Source of the DNA: a bacterium | GTDB lineage: Bacteria; Chloroflexota; Dormibacteria; Dormibacterales; Dormibacteraceae | Length of the DNA stretch: 47,279 nt | Reading direction: 5' to 3' | NCBI GenBank assembly: GCA_902812395.1 | Contig: CADDZO010000004.1 | Span: forward strand, 1-47,279 | Shown: piece after piece, positions 9,596 through 18,862 of the stretch | Numbering within the stretch: the stretch's first letter is position 1 | How the letters are laid out: every line of letters begins with the position of its first letter | The notes under the pieces: model-generated | The model's input: only the letters and a program-made list of their open reading frames with translations | Told to the model about the DNA's origin: nothing | Databases searched by the model: none | Program-made: the position numbers and the translations under genes

Positions 9596-11851
9596 CTACT
9601 GGTTCTGGCCCTGCCTACCGGGCGGGGGGCTCGGCAGGCCGTTGCCAGGTAGCGGGGGCGGCGTCGGCTGCTGGCAGCCGGGGAGGAAGCTCAGCAAGGG
9701 CGAGCAGTTCTGGCCAGCCAGCTGCGGGCCGCTGGGGGGCGCCGGGGGCACATTGTAGTTGGCCTGGGGCGACGTGGTGGGGGTGGGCGAGAGGCTGGCA
9801 TCGAAGACGTCGGGGAGGTCCTCGGTCCCCTGCAGGTACCAGCCGCCATCAGGACCCTGGACCACATCGGGGGGCGGGCTGTACCACTCCGCCGGCTGTC
9901 CCCGCAGCGCTTCCTCCATGAACTGATGCCAGGCGGGAGCGGCCACCACCACTCCGTCCGAGCTCTCCACCATGTGGTGGGCGCTCCCCAGCACATCGCC
10001 TACCCAGAACGCGGCCACGAGCTGCGGGGTGTAGCCGACGGTGAGGCCATCCTTGAAGTCGTCGGTGGTGCCGGTCTTGGCGGCGACCCTCCGATCGGGC
10101 AGGGTGAGCGGCGTGTTGGGAGCAAAGGCCAGGGTCCGGTACTGGGCATTGGAGATCATGTCCGAGACGATGTAGGCGGCGCCCGGATCGATCTTCTGGA
10201 CCGCGCTCTGGGCGGGATCGGCCTGGTAGTAGACCTGGCCGGTGGGGCTGGAGATCTCAAGGATCGCATCCACCGGGTGCCAGACTCCCTCGTCGGCCAG
10301 GGCGCAGTACGCATCGGCCTCTTCCAGCAGGGTGTCGCTGTAGCCTCCAAGGACCACACTGGGGCCGTAGGCGCTCATCGGGTAGTTGCCGCCGACCTTC
10401 CCGCCCTCCGGGATCAGGTCGACGCCGAGGCCCTTCAGAAAGCCCACCGCGTTGGGCACCCCATCCTGGAGGATCACCTTGACCGCCGGGATGTTGAGCG
10501 AGCTGGCCAGCGCATATTTGGCTTCTGGATCGCCATGGGACCGGAGGTCGTAGTTGCGGACCACCCAGGGTTGCTGGCCCGGGATGTCGACCACGAACGG
10601 GTTGGGGCTGTCGGGGATCTTCGTGTCCTCGGTGAGGATCCGGTTCTGGATGGCGTAGCCGTAGATGAACGGCTTCAAGGACGAGCCGGGCTGGCGCGCC
10701 ACCTGTGAGGCGTAATCGAGCGCCCCGGGCACGTTCCACTCCGCGGAGCCGACCAGGGCCAGGATCTCGCCGGTCCTGGGGTCCATAGCCACCATGGCCG
10801 AGTCCATCTTGCCGTTGGGGTCGAACTCAGGAGCCTCCTGGCGAACGGTCTGGCTGATGATGTTCTCGGCGATCTGCTGCAGGTGGTAGTCGAGCGAGGT
10901 CTTCACGATCAACTGTTGCTCGCCTGGGTGATAACCCATCTGCTCCAGCTCTCGCTCTACGTAGGCCACGAACTGGGGGGCCAGGTAGTTGGTCACCGGC
11001 GGGTAGACCTGGAGCGGCTCGGCGTAGGCCGCCGCCGCCTGGCTGCGGGTTACGTAGTGGTAGGTGACCATGGCGTCCAGGACCTGGAGCTGACGCTGCT
11101 TGGCGGCCTGGAAGTCGGTCACCGGATCGTACAAAGTGGGAGCCTGCGGAAGCCCGGCCAGCATCGCTGCCTGGGCTAGATCCAGGTCCTTCGCCGAGCG
11201 ATGGAAGAAGGTCTCGGCCGCCGCCTGGATCCCGTACTGCTGCTCGCCGTAGTAGGTGACGTTGAGGTAGAGCTGCATAATCTGGCGCTTGGAGTAGGTC
11301 TGGGTCATCCGGTAGGCCAGCGCCACTTCCTGCAGCTTGCGTGAGAAGGTCTGCTGGGGGGTGAGGAAGACGTTCTTCACCAGCTCCTGGGTGATGGTGG
11401 AGCCACCCTGGTAGATGCCGTGGTGGACGAGGTCCTCCACCGCCGCCCGCAGGATGCCAGTTGGGCTGAAGCCGGGATTGGTCCAGAAGGTGTGGTCCTC
11501 GATGGCGACGGTGGCGTTGATGACGTCGGGCGAGACCTGGTTCAGCGTGACCGTGTACCGCCGGTTGCCCTGGTCGCTGATGTCGGCCAGGACCACACCG
11601 TTGCGGTCGGTGATGATCGTGTCCCCAGTCAGGCGGGAGACGCTCAGGCCCTTGACCGAGGGCAGGTGGTCGAGCAGCGAGGCAGCGTAGGCGGTGACGC
11701 CGACCATGAACAGCACCGCCACCCCGGCCAGCACTGCGATGCCCTTGATCAGGGCGCGACGCCCTCGGTTGTGTGTCGCGGGCGACCAGTCTGCGTGGAA
11801 ACGTGCCCGGGGCTGGCGCCCCGATCGAGTCCTGATTCGCTGTGGCTTCAT
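9596..11851 (-). CDS. Class A penicillin-binding protein (bifunctional glycosyltransferase/transpeptidase)
   Basis: This enzyme polymerises lipid II and cross-links peptidoglycan outside the membrane. The 751-residue protein has a basic cytoplasmic tail, one membrane anchor (about residues 36-60, LIKGIAVLAGVAVLFMVGV), a GT51 domain with catalytic EDHTFW and GGSTITQELVKN, and a transpeptidase domain with SSLK, SSLN and KTGTT. The C-terminus is a proline-rich low-complexity tail with two cysteines that could form a disulfide. The ATG at 11849-11851 is preceded by GGGAG; an upstream in-frame start lacks such a site. The gene stands alone, about 128 bases after the BON-domain gene's stop on the same strand. 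Confidence 0.95.
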   Translation of the reverse strand: MKPQRIRTRSGRQPRARFHADWSPATHNRGRRALIKGIAVLAGVAVLFMVGVTAYAASLLDHLPSVKGLSVSRLTGDTIITDRNGVVLADISDQGNRRYTVTLNQVSPDVINATVAIEDHTFWTNPGFSPTGILRAAVEDLVHHGIYQGGSTITQELVKNVFLTPQQTFSRKLQEVALAYRMTQTYSKRQIMQLYLNVTYYGEQQYGIQAAAETFFHRSAKDLDLAQAAMLAGLPQAPTLYDPVTDFQAAKQRQLQVLDAMVTYHYVTRSQAAAAYAEPLQVYPPVTNYLAPQFVAYVERELEQMGYHPGEQQLIVKTSLDYHLQQIAENIISQTVRQEAPEFDPNGKMDSAMVAMDPRTGEILALVGSAEWNVPGALDYASQVARQPGSSLKPFIYGYAIQNRILTEDTKIPDSPNPFVVDIPGQQPWVVRNYDLRSHGDPEAKYALASSLNIPAVKVILQDGVPNAVGFLKGLGVDLIPEGGKVGGNYPMSAYGPSVVLGGYSDTLLEEADAYCALADEGVWHPVDAILEISSPTGQVYYQADPAQSAVQKIDPGAAYIVSDMISNAQYRTLAFAPNTPLTLPDRRVAAKTGTTDDFKDGLTVGYTPQLVAAFWVGDVLGSAHHMVESSDGVVVAAPAWHQFMEEALRGQPAEWYSPPPDVVQGPDGGWYLQGTEDLPDVFDASLSPTPTTSPQANYNVPPAPPSGPQLAGQNCSPLLSFLPGCQQPTPPPLPGNGLPSPPPGRQGQNQ

Positions 11852-11978
11852 GGCTCTCCCGGCGGCGCCCCCCCGCGGCGGCACGCGCCACCCTGGTCAA
11901 CGGGAGGGACCGGAAGATGGGTACGCGCCGGGCGCCCCCGTGGCGACGCCCGGCGTCTCTCCCGGTCCGAGAAGCGAC

Positions 11979-12563
11979 CTACGAGCGGCCTGAGTTGGCC
12001 GAGGTCGTCAGGTTGACCACTGCCACCACCCCGTCCACGGCGTGGATCCGCTCTGCCGCCTGGTCCACAACCGCCGGGTCGGGCACCGTACCCCGCAAGT
12101 ACACGGTCCGGCCCTCGACCGCCACCTCCATGCCCTCGGGGGTCGATCCCTGGGCCGCGAGTGCCTCCTGCACTCGGGCCTCGAGGTCGGCCTCAGCGGG
12201 GGTCCGGCCGCCGGTCAGCTCGGCGTAGCGCTGCCGGGCCTGGCGTCCCACGCCCGCCAGCCGCTCCTGGGCCGCTCGCCGCCGCTGCTCGCTGGTCAGC
12301 AGATAGGCCACGGCCGCCCCCGCCAGCGCCGCTGCGACCAGGCCGGCGATGCCGGTGCCGCCACCCGGGAAGCTCCGCCGCCGGCGCGGCCGCACCCGTT
12401 GTTGAAGCTCCGACTGCAGGGAGCCGGCGAGCCGGGCGCTGCGCTTGCGCATGGCCTTGAAGTCCAGGTCGTTGAGTCGGTGGACGATCTGGGAGCGCGC
12501 CTGCTCGAGCGTCCGGACGAGATCGTCGACCGCCTTGTCGGCCCGCGTCCTTGGCTTGCTCAT
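11979..12563 (-). CDS. BON-domain membrane protein
   Basis: The 194-residue protein has a charged helical N-terminus, a basic stretch (VRPRRRRS), one glycine/alanine-rich transmembrane helix at about 70-90 (GLVAAALAGAAVAYLL), a linker helix rich in arginine and glutamine, and a C-terminal BON domain (about 120-190) with the hallmark VEGRTVYLRGTV and DGVVAVVN. BON domains bind membranes or envelope components and are common in osmotic and envelope stress proteins. That role is family knowledge; nothing here fixes a substrate. A single-pass topology with the BON domain at one membrane face is inferred. It lies 59 bases after the unknown 176-residue gene on the same strand. Confidence 0.75.
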   Translation of the reverse strand: MSKPRTRADKAVDDLVRTLEQARSQIVHRLNDLDFKAMRKRSARLAGSLQSELQQRVRPRRRRSFPGGGTGIAGLVAAALAGAAVAYLLTSEQRRRAAQERLAGVGRQARQRYAELTGGRTPAEADLEARVQEALAAQGSTPEGMEVAVEGRTVYLRGTVPDPAVVDQAAERIHAVDGVVAVVNLTTSANSGRS

Positions 12564-12622
12564 GCGCGAAAGCTATCAGCTTTGCTCCCGCGAGCCCCCG
12601 AACCAAATCGCCTACGGACGGT

Positions 12623-13153
12623 TCAAGGTTTTGTGGAGCTCGCTTCCGGAGCCGGCCTGACGTACAGCTCGGAGGCATCGACCAGCCGCTCCTGGCGCGT
12701 GCCCGGGAAGTGGACCCGGACCCCGGGCCGGCCTGGACTGCCCAGCTCCCAGCCAGCGGCGTACAGGCGGGCGGTCTCGGCCAGATCGGAGGCCTGGACG
12801 ATGTGAGCGCCGTCGGTCATCGCCACCTGCTGGCGACGGGCGCCGGGGAACCCGAGCCTGACCTCGCCCCCGGTCTTCAAGTGGTAGACGTAGTCCTCGA
12901 AGCTCCCTTGATCGCTGGCAGCGACAAGCTCCCCGAAGGTGGGAAAGCGGCCCTCGCGCATGGCGGCGCGGACGTCCGCCCGATGCTCCCGTTGCGCCTG
13001 GCGCTGGCGCCGGCGGCGCTCGGTCAGGAGCAGGTCTCGATGGGCGCGCAGCTCGGCCAGCCGCTGCTCCAGGGGCCGCATCTGGCCCTGGAGGTCCTGG
13101 ATCCGGGCCTCCAGCTCGGAGTCGTCCAGAGAGACGAGGTCCTCCTCGACCAT
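12623..13153 (-). CDS. Unknown coiled-coil protein divergent from sufR
   Basis: I do not recognise the family. The 176-residue product starts with an acidic segment, then a charged coiled coil (about residues 10-65, rich in Glu, Arg, Gln) and a mixed alpha/beta C-terminal region with repeated F-P-G-x-R motifs (LGFPGARRQ, VHFPGTRQE) and two V/L-rich strands ending in ELYVRP. No signal peptide or membrane segment is seen. The ATG at 13151-13153 follows TACACT by 8 bases and has no SD, suggesting a leaderless transcript; a TTG at 13190 would lie inside the operator and is rejected. It shares its promoter region with sufR, so the CAAC-N6-GTTG palindrome probably controls it too. Confidence 0.7.
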   Translation of the reverse strand: MVEEDLVSLDDSELEARIQDLQGQMRPLEQRLAELRAHRDLLLTERRRRQRQAQREHRADVRAAMREGRFPTFGELVAASDQGSFEDYVYHLKTGGEVRLGFPGARRQQVAMTDGAHIVQASDLAETARLYAAGWELGSPGRPGVRVHFPGTRQERLVDASELYVRPAPEASSTKP

Positions 13154-13161
13154 CGCCGCCG

Positions 13162-13167
13162 AGTGTA
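13162..13167 (-). promoter_or_regulatory. -10 box of the divergent 176-residue gene
   Basis: Reading on the minus strand the box is TACACT, 8 bases before the ATG at 13153, so transcription would begin at or next to the start codon. A TTGTCA with 19-base spacing (13187-13192) is a possible -35 and overlaps the palindrome. Confidence 0.5.
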
Positions 13168-13173
13168 GGTTTT

Positions 13174-13189
13174 TCAACGTCGACGTTGA
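13174..13189. promoter_or_regulatory. SufR operator, CAAC-N6-GTTG palindrome
   Basis: The 16 bases TCAACGTCGACGTTGA form a perfect palindrome and extend imperfectly into flanking T and A runs. Its core CAAC (13175-13178), N6, GTTG (13185-13188) matches the operator consensus described for cyanobacterial SufR repressors. It lies between two divergent starts (13153 and 13217) and overlaps both candidate -35 regions, so binding would repress both genes. The match to a known consensus is established; the target assignment here is inference. Confidence 0.8.
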
Positions 13190-13198
13190 CAAAACCGA

Positions 13199-13204
13199 TA
13201 CAAT
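13199..13204 (+). promoter_or_regulatory. -10 box of sufR operon
   Basis: TACAAT lies 12 bases before the sufR ATG and 9 bases past the palindrome. The -35 region would fall within the operator, which fits repression by SufR. No Shine-Dalgarno sequence lies between the box and the ATG. Confidence 0.5.
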
Positions 13205-13216
13205 CGCTGCTCGGAT

Positions 13217-13834
13217 ATGGACCGCAAGAGCGACGTGCTGGCGCTCCTGAAGGGACGGGGCTCAGTCGGCCTGGCCGAGATCGCCGCCCATCTGGGGGTC
13301 ACCAAGCAAGGAGCCCTGCGCCACCTGGAGGCGCTCCAGGCCCGGGGACTGGTGGAGGTTACCACCCAGGGACGTCGCGGGCCCGGCCGGCCCACGCATG
13401 CCTACCGCCTCACCGCCGCCGCCGCCGACCGGTTCCCCAGCCGTCATCGGGAGCTTGCCTCCGAGCTGGTTGCCTTCATGGGTGAGCCCGAGCGGGAGCG
13501 CTTCTTCGCCGAGCGGGCCCGTCGCCTGGAGGCCGACTATGCGGCCAGGATGCGGGGCCGGAGTCTGGAGGAACGGGTCCGGGAGCTGGCCAGACTGACC
13601 ACCGAGCAGGGACACATGAGCGAGGTGGTGGAGGTGGACGGCGGCAGCCTCAAGCTCCGCCACTGCAACTGCCCCATCCAGGAGGCGGCAGCCCAGGGCG
13701 GGTACCCGTGCCGGCACGAGCTCGACCTCTACCGCCGTCTCCTCGGTGCCTATGTCGTCCGCTCGACATGGCTGGGCGCCGGCGACTCCAGCTGTACCTA
13801 CGACATCACTGCTGAGAGGAACCAAGTTGGCTGA
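13217..13834 (+). CDS. sufR: Fe-S-dependent transcriptional repressor of the suf operon
   Basis: The 205-residue protein has an N-terminal DeoR/ArsR-like winged helix-turn-helix (about residues 5-70, SVGLAEIAAHLGVTKQGALRHLEAL) and a C-terminal domain carrying cysteines in CNCP, YPC and SSC, matching the spaced Cys set that holds a 4Fe-4S cluster in SufR. SufR represses suf genes when its cluster is intact. It is the first gene of the operon, its stop overlaps sufC by 8 bases, and its promoter holds the SufR-type operator, so autoregulation is likely. The ATG at 13217 is preceded by TACAAT but no SD. Confidence 0.9.
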   Translation: MDRKSDVLALLKGRGSVGLAEIAAHLGVTKQGALRHLEALQARGLVEVTTQGRRGPGRPTHAYRLTAAAADRFPSRHRELASELVAFMGEPERERFFAERARRLEADYAARMRGRSLEERVRELARLTTEQGHMSEVVEVDGGSLKLRHCNCPIQEAAAQGGYPCRHELDLYRRLLGAYVVRSTWLGAGDSSCTYDITAERNQVG

Positions 13835-14621
13835 TTTTGAGATCAGGGACCTGCGGGTCAGCGTCGAAGGACGCGAGATCCTGAAGGGCGTGTCGCTCGA
13901 CCTGAACAGGGGCGAGGTCCACGCCGTGATGGGACCCAACGGCTCCGGCAAGAGCACGCTCTCCTACGCCCTGATGGGCCATCCCAGCTATCAGGTGACC
14001 GCCGGCCAGGTCTGGCTCAAGGGCCAGGATCTGCTCCAGCTGGCGCCCGACGAGCGGGCGCGGCTGGGAGTCTACCTGGCCTTCCAGTACCCGACCGTGG
14101 TACCCGGCGTTTCCATGCGCAACTTCCTGCGCACCGCCCTCAACTGGAAGCGCGGCTACGACGGGAAGGACCGCTCCAAGGCCGTGTCCCCGCGCGAGTT
14201 CCAGTCTCTGCTGACCGGGCCGATGCAGCAGCTGCGCATGGATTCGACCTTCCTCAGCCGCTATGTCAACGATGGGTTCTCGGGCGGGGAGAAGAAGCGC
14301 GCAGAGATCCTGCAGATGGCCGCGCTCAAGCCAGAGATCGCGATCCTGGACGAAACCGACTCTGGGCTCGACATCGACTCGATCAGGTACGTGAGCGAGA
14401 CCATCAACGGGATGCGAGGTCCGGACCTGGGGGTCCTGATCATCACCCACTACACCAGGATCCTGCAGTTCATCAAGCCGGACTACGTGCACGTGCTGGT
14501 CAACGGCCAGATCGTCCGCTCCGGCGGTCCCGAGGTGGCCGACGAGCTGGAGCGGACCGGGTACTCGGAGTGGGCCGACGAACCTGCGCTGGCCGGTGCA
14601 GATCTCGGGGAGGTGAGTTGA
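13827..14621 (+). CDS. sufC: Fe-S cluster assembly ATPase SufC
   Basis: SufC is the ABC-type ATPase of the SufBCD scaffold. It has Walker [13 protein letters not shown] signature [10 protein letters not shown], Walker [14 protein letters not shown] and the His-loop in IITHYTRIL. It has no membrane partner, as expected. The TTG at 13827-13829 is chosen because AGAGGA lies upstream, the product begins [11 protein letters not shown] like other SufC proteins, and it overlaps the sufR stop; an ATG further upstream adds a non-conserved tail. The 264-residue length is normal. sufB follows with one base between stop and start. Confidence 0.96.
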   Translation: MADFEIRDLRVSVEGREILKGVSLDLNRGEVHAVMGPNGSGKSTLSYALMGHPSYQVTAGQVWLKGQDLLQLAPDERARLGVYLAFQYPTVVPGVSMRNFLRTALNWKRGYDGKDRSKAVSPREFQSLLTGPMQQLRMDSTFLSRYVNDGFSGGEKKRAEILQMAALKPEIAILDETDSGLDIDSIRYVSETINGMRGPDLGVLIITHYTRILQFIKPDYVHVLVNGQIVRSGGPEVADELERTGYSEWADEPALAGADLGEVS

Positions 14622-14622
14622 G

Positions 14623-16032
14623 ATGGCCGTCGTCCCTCAGATCAACGTCGGCGAAGACTACCGGGAGAAGTACGGCTTCTACGACCCTGAGAAGTACGTC
14701 TTCAAGGCCAAGAAGGGGCTTTCCGAGGAGGTCGTGAAGGAGATCTCCTGGATGAAGGGAGAGCCGGAGTGGATGACCAAGTTCCGGCTTCGCTCTCTCG
14801 GCATCTTTCAGCGCAAGCCGCTGCCCACCTGGGGGGCGGACCTCTCCCGGATCGACTTCGACAACATCTACTACTACGTCAAGGCAACCGAGGGGCAGGG
14901 CAAGAGCTGGGACGAGGTACCGGACCAGATCAAGCGCACCTTCGACCGACTGGGCGTGCCCGAGGCCGAGCGCAAGTTCCTGGCCGGCGTCGCCGCCCAG
15001 TATGAGTCGGAGGTCGTCTACCACTCCCTGCACCAGGAGCTGGAGAAGAAGGGTGTGATCTTCCTGGACACCGACACGGCGCTCCGGGAGCACCCCGACA
15101 TCTTCAAGGAGCACTTCGGGACCGTGGTCCCGCCTGCTGACAACAAGCTGGCGGCGCTCAACAGCGCGGTCTGGTCGGGCGGCTCGTTCATCTACGTTCC
15201 GCCCGGCGTCAGGGTGGACATCCCGCTCCAAGCCTACTTCCGAATCAACGCCGAGAACATGGGCCAGTTCGAGCGAACCCTCATCATCTGCGATGAAGGC
15301 TCGTTCGTGCACTACATCGAGGGGTGCACGGCCCCGATCTACACCACCGACTCCCTTCACTCTGCAGTGGTGGAGATCATCGTCAAGAAAGGCGCCCGCT
15401 GCCGCTACACGACGATCCAGAACTGGTCCACCAACGTCTACAACCTGGTCACCAAGCGGGCGATGGCCTTCGAAAACGCCACCATGGAGTGGGTGGACGG
15501 GAACCTGGGCAGCCAGATCACGATGAAGTACCCCAGCGTTTACCTGATGGAGCCGGGGGCCAAGGGCGACGTGCTCAGCATCGCCTTCGCTGGCAAGGGG
15601 CAGCACCAGGACGCCGGCGGCAAGATGGTGCACGTCGCCCCTCACACCACCTCGACCATTACCTCCAAGTCGATCTCCAAGGCCGGCGGCCGGACCTCCT
15701 ACCGCGGCCTGGTCAAGGTCCACCCGGGCTCGCACCACGTGAAGTCGTTCGTGAAGTGCGACGCGCTGTTGCTCGACGATCGCTCGATCAGCGACACCTA
15801 CCCCTACATCGAGTGCGACGAGCCGCAGGTGAACATCGGCCACGAGGCGACCGTGAGCAAGGTCTCCGACGAGCAGCTCTTCTACCTCATGAGCCGGGGC
15901 ATCCCCCAGGCCGAGGCGGAGACCATGATCGTGAACGGGTTCATCGAGCCCTTCACCAAGGAGCTGCCGCTGGAGTACGCGGTGGAGCTGAACCGCTTGA
16001 TCCAGCTGGAGATGGAGGGTTCGGTCGGGTGA
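14623..16032 (+). CDS. sufB: Fe-S cluster assembly scaffold protein SufB
   Basis: SufB carries the nascent cluster in SufBC2D. The 469-residue product has the family signatures [20 protein letters not shown], the beta-helix core with [18 protein letters not shown], and the conserved C-terminal [11 protein letters not shown], whose cysteine corresponds to the active cysteine described for SufB, followed by SDTYPYIE. The N-terminal extension EDYREKYGF is typical. It starts right after sufC and ends in GGTGA, where a GTG begins sufD, so SufB and SufD are translationally coupled. Confidence 0.97.
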   Translation: MAVVPQINVGEDYREKYGFYDPEKYVFKAKKGLSEEVVKEISWMKGEPEWMTKFRLRSLGIFQRKPLPTWGADLSRIDFDNIYYYVKATEGQGKSWDEVPDQIKRTFDRLGVPEAERKFLAGVAAQYESEVVYHSLHQELEKKGVIFLDTDTALREHPDIFKEHFGTVVPPADNKLAALNSAVWSGGSFIYVPPGVRVDIPLQAYFRINAENMGQFERTLIICDEGSFVHYIEGCTAPIYTTDSLHSAVVEIIVKKGARCRYTTIQNWSTNVYNLVTKRAMAFENATMEWVDGNLGSQITMKYPSVYLMEPGAKGDVLSIAFAGKGQHQDAGGKMVHVAPHTTSTITSKSISKAGGRTSYRGLVKVHPGSHHVKSFVKCDALLLDDRSISDTYPYIECDEPQVNIGHEATVSKVSDEQLFYLMSRGIPQAEAETMIVNGFIEPFTKELPLEYAVELNRLIQLEMEGSVG

Positions 16033-17312
16033 GCTCGCCGACAACCGCGTTCACAGCCGAAGCGGTGGAGGAGCTGGCCTCGCTCCACGGCGAGCCGGAG
16101 TGGCTCCGCCAGCAGCGACGTGAGGCGCTCCACCTGTTCGAGCGCCTGCCACTGCCCTCGCGTTCCGACGAGGAGTGGCGGCGGACCGACATCCGCGGCC
16201 TCGACCTGAGCGCCTTTGCCCCCTTCGAGCGGGCCGACGGGGCGGCCCCAGCCTCCCCCGTCCAGGACGCTGCCGGGGTGCTGCGCCAGCGCGGCTCCGA
16301 ACCGGGCCAGGTGGAGCTGGACCCCGCGGTGGCGGCCAAGGGCGTGCTCCTGATGCCGCTCAGCCGGGCGGTACAGGCGTACCCCGACTTGGTCCGCCCC
16401 CACCTCTTCGCCGAGGTCCGGCCGGATCGCGACGTCTTCGCCGCTCTCCACGCCGCCCTCTTCTCGGGCGGCACCTTCCTCTACGTGCCCGAGGGGGTGA
16501 CGGTGGACAGGCCGCTGGTCTCCCAGTTCTGGTCCTCGGGCGGGGGGGCGGCGGTATTGCCCCACACCCTGATCTTGGCCGGCCGCGGCTCCTCCTTCAA
16601 TTACGTGGACGAGTTCCTCTCCCCCGACCTGGACCGGCCGGCCCTGACCAGCGGCGCGGCCGAGGTCTTCGCGGCCGAGGCGGCCCAGGTCGGCTACGTT
16701 TCGCTCCAGCGTTGGGGGCGCCACGCCTGGCAGTTCGCCAACCAGCGCCTGAGTCTGGAGCGCGACGCCACCGTGCGATACATCCACGTCGGCCTGGGCG
16801 GGCGCTTCAGCAAGAACCGGATCGAGGCCTTGCTCAAGGGACCAGGCGCCAACGTGGAGCTCAAGGCTCTCTCCTTCGCCAGCGGGACCCAGTTCTTCGA
16901 CTTCCACACCTTGCAGTCCCACCTGGTCGGCTACACCACCTCCGACCTGCTGTTCAAGAGCGCCCTCAAGGACCAGGCCCGCAGCGTCTACGCCGGCCTG
17001 ATCCGGATCGAGCCGGACGCGGCCCGCTCCGACGCCTATCAGGCCGACCGCAACCTGCTGCTGTCCGAGCAGGCCCGAGCCCATTCGATCCCGATGCTGG
17101 AGATCCTCAACAACGACGTCCGCTGCACGCATGGCGCGACCGTGGCCCCGGTCGACCCCGAGCAGCTCTTCTACCTGCAGAGCCGCGGCATCCCGGCACC
17201 GACCGCAGAGCGCATGATCGTGCGCGGCTTCTTCGGCGAGGTCCTCGACCGAATCCCGATCGCCCAGGCCCGAGAGCTCGTCGAGCAGGAGCTGGAAGCG
17301 AGGCTCGGCTGA
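16029..17312 (+). CDS. sufD: Fe-S cluster assembly protein SufD
   Basis: SufD is the paralog of SufB and forms the SufB-SufD heterodimer with SufC. The 427-residue product shows [14 protein letters not shown], the beta-helix region, and a C-terminal [23 protein letters not shown] segment with conserved His, followed by [13 protein letters not shown]. Start is GTG at 16029-16031, overlapping the SufB stop by four bases. The only ATG candidates further downstream would remove the conserved N-terminal helix. The next gene (Rieske-type protein) overlaps its stop by one base. Confidence 0.95.
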   Translation: MSSPTTAFTAEAVEELASLHGEPEWLRQQRREALHLFERLPLPSRSDEEWRRTDIRGLDLSAFAPFERADGAAPASPVQDAAGVLRQRGSEPGQVELDPAVAAKGVLLMPLSRAVQAYPDLVRPHLFAEVRPDRDVFAALHAALFSGGTFLYVPEGVTVDRPLVSQFWSSGGGAAVLPHTLILAGRGSSFNYVDEFLSPDLDRPALTSGAAEVFAAEAAQVGYVSLQRWGRHAWQFANQRLSLERDATVRYIHVGLGGRFSKNRIEALLKGPGANVELKALSFASGTQFFDFHTLQSHLVGYTTSDLLFKSALKDQARSVYAGLIRIEPDAARSDAYQADRNLLLSEQARAHSIPMLEILNNDVRCTHGATVAPVDPEQLFYLQSRGIPAPTAERMIVRGFFGEVLDRIPIAQARELVEQELEARLG

Positions 17313-17620
17313 TGGCCAGGCACGCTGTGGCCAAGGTGGACGAGCTTGCCGTCGACAGCCTGAGGAAGGTCGTGGTCGACGGCGAGGAGATCTGCCTCGC
17401 CCACGCCGAGGACGGGAACTTCTATGCGATCGGCGACGTCTGCACCCACGAGGAGTACTCGCTCAGCGAGGGCGAGCTCTGGGGGCTGGAGGTCGAGTGC
17501 CCGGCCCACGGCTCCCGCTTCAACCTGCAGACCGGCGAGGTCACCGGCCTTCCGGCCGTGGTCCCGGCCAAGGTCTACCCGGTCATCGTGGAGGGCGACG
17601 ACGTCTACGTCGAACTCTGA
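17312..17620 (+). CDS. Rieske-type 2Fe-2S ferredoxin in the suf operon
   Basis: This 102-residue soluble protein has a Rieske fold with ligands C-T-H (in DVCTHEEYSL) and C-P-A-H (in VECPAHGSRFN), which bind a 2Fe-2S cluster by two Cys and two His. It lacks a membrane anchor, so it is a ferredoxin of the kind annotated as non-haem oxygenase ferredoxin subunit (NirD/Bph-type). Between sufD and sufS it probably supplies electrons for cluster assembly or sulfur reduction; that role is inference. The ATG at 17312 overlaps the sufD stop by one base. It is short but complete. Confidence 0.9.
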   Translation: MARHAVAKVDELAVDSLRKVVVDGEEICLAHAEDGNFYAIGDVCTHEEYSLSEGELWGLEVECPAHGSRFNLQTGEVTGLPAVVPAKVYPVIVEGDDVYVEL

Positions 17621-17644
17621 GCTCACCCGCAAGAGAGGACTTCG

Positions 17645-18859
17645 ATGCTGGCCACCTACGACGTCGAGGCGCTGAGGCAGGACTTCCCGTTTCTGCAGAC
17701 CGGGGTCGCCTATCTGGACTCGGCCAACACCTCGCAGCGGCCGCGGCAGGTGCTGGAGGCGATGGAGCGTTATTTCACCGGCTTCAACGCCAACATCCAC
17801 CGCTCCGCCTACCGCGCCTCCGAGCAGGCGACCGAGGCCTACGAGGGCGCCCGGGACAAGGTTCGAGCCTTCCTCAACGCCGCCTCCCGCAAGGAGATCA
17901 TTTACACCCGCGGCACCACGGAGGGCATCAACCTGGTCGCGTACTCCTGGGGCCGCCAGAACATCCGGGCCGGGGACCTGATCGTGCTCACGATCATGGA
18001 GCACCATTCCAACATCGTGCCCTGGCAGATCCTGGCCCGGGAGAAGGGGGCACGGCTGGCCTACGTCGACGTCGACGAGCAAGGCCTCCTGCGCCAGGAC
18101 CAGTTCGAGACGCTGCTCCAGCAGGGACCCCGGTTGGTCTGTTTCACCCAGGTGTCCAACACGCTGGGCACGATCAACCCGTACCGGGAGATGACGGCCA
18201 GCGCCAAGGCCGCAGGAGCGACCGTCCTGATCGACGGCGCCCAGGGCGCGCCCCATCTGGGCATCGACGTCCAAGAAACCGGCTGTGACTTCTACGCCTT
18301 CTCCGGTCACAAGATCTGTGGACCGACCGGGATCGGGATCCTCTACGGCCGCCGGGAGCTCCTGGAGGCGATGCCGCCCTTCATGGGCGGGGGCGACATG
18401 ATCCGGGCAGTGCGGCTCTACGACACCGACTACGCCCCGCTCCCGGAGAAGTTCGAGGCCGGCACCCAGGCCATCGCCGAGGCGATCGGGCTGGGGGCGG
18501 CCATCGACTACGTCCAGGGGGTGGGGCTCGACGCCATCCACGCCCACGAGCAGGCCCTGGCCGAGTACGCGCTGGAGGCGCTCAGCGAGGTGTCCGGGCT
18601 GCGGGTCTTCGGCCCCCCCGCCTCGGGGCGGGCGGGCGTGATCTCCATGTGGATGGACGGGATCCACCCCCACGACCTGTCCACCATCCTCGACCGACAC
18701 GACGTCAACATCCGGGCCGGCCACAACTGCACGATGCCGCTGATGGAGCGGCTGGGGGTGCCAGCAACGGCGCGGGCCTCCTTCTACCTCTACACGACCC
18801 GGAAGGAAATCGACCGCCTGGTGGCGGGATTGGAAGACGCGAAGAGGATCTTTGGATAG
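17645..18859 (+). CDS. sufS: Cysteine desulfurase SufS
   Basis: This PLP enzyme takes sulfur from cysteine as a persulfide for Fe-S assembly. The 404-residue class V aminotransferase has the PLP lysine in FSGHKICGPTGIG, the substrate-binding RGTTEGINLV region, and the catalytic cysteine in RAGHNCTMPLM of the group II (SufS) type. It begins 24 bases after the Rieske gene with GAGAGGAC upstream of ATG 17645. SufU starts 3 bases after its stop. With SufU next to it, sulfur is expected to pass from SufS to SufU rather than to SufE. Confidence 0.97.
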   Translation: MLATYDVEALRQDFPFLQTGVAYLDSANTSQRPRQVLEAMERYFTGFNANIHRSAYRASEQATEAYEGARDKVRAFLNAASRKEIIYTRGTTEGINLVAYSWGRQNIRAGDLIVLTIMEHHSNIVPWQILAREKGARLAYVDVDEQGLLRQDQFETLLQQGPRLVCFTQVSNTLGTINPYREMTASAKAAGATVLIDGAQGAPHLGIDVQETGCDFYAFSGHKICGPTGIGILYGRRELLEAMPPFMGGGDMIRAVRLYDTDYAPLPEKFEAGTQAIAEAIGLGAAIDYVQGVGLDAIHAHEQALAEYALEALSEVSGLRVFGPPASGRAGVISMWMDGIHPHDLSTILDRHDVNIRAGHNCTMPLMERLGVPATARASFYLYTTRKEIDRLVAGLEDAKRIFG

Positions 18860-18862
18860 CCG

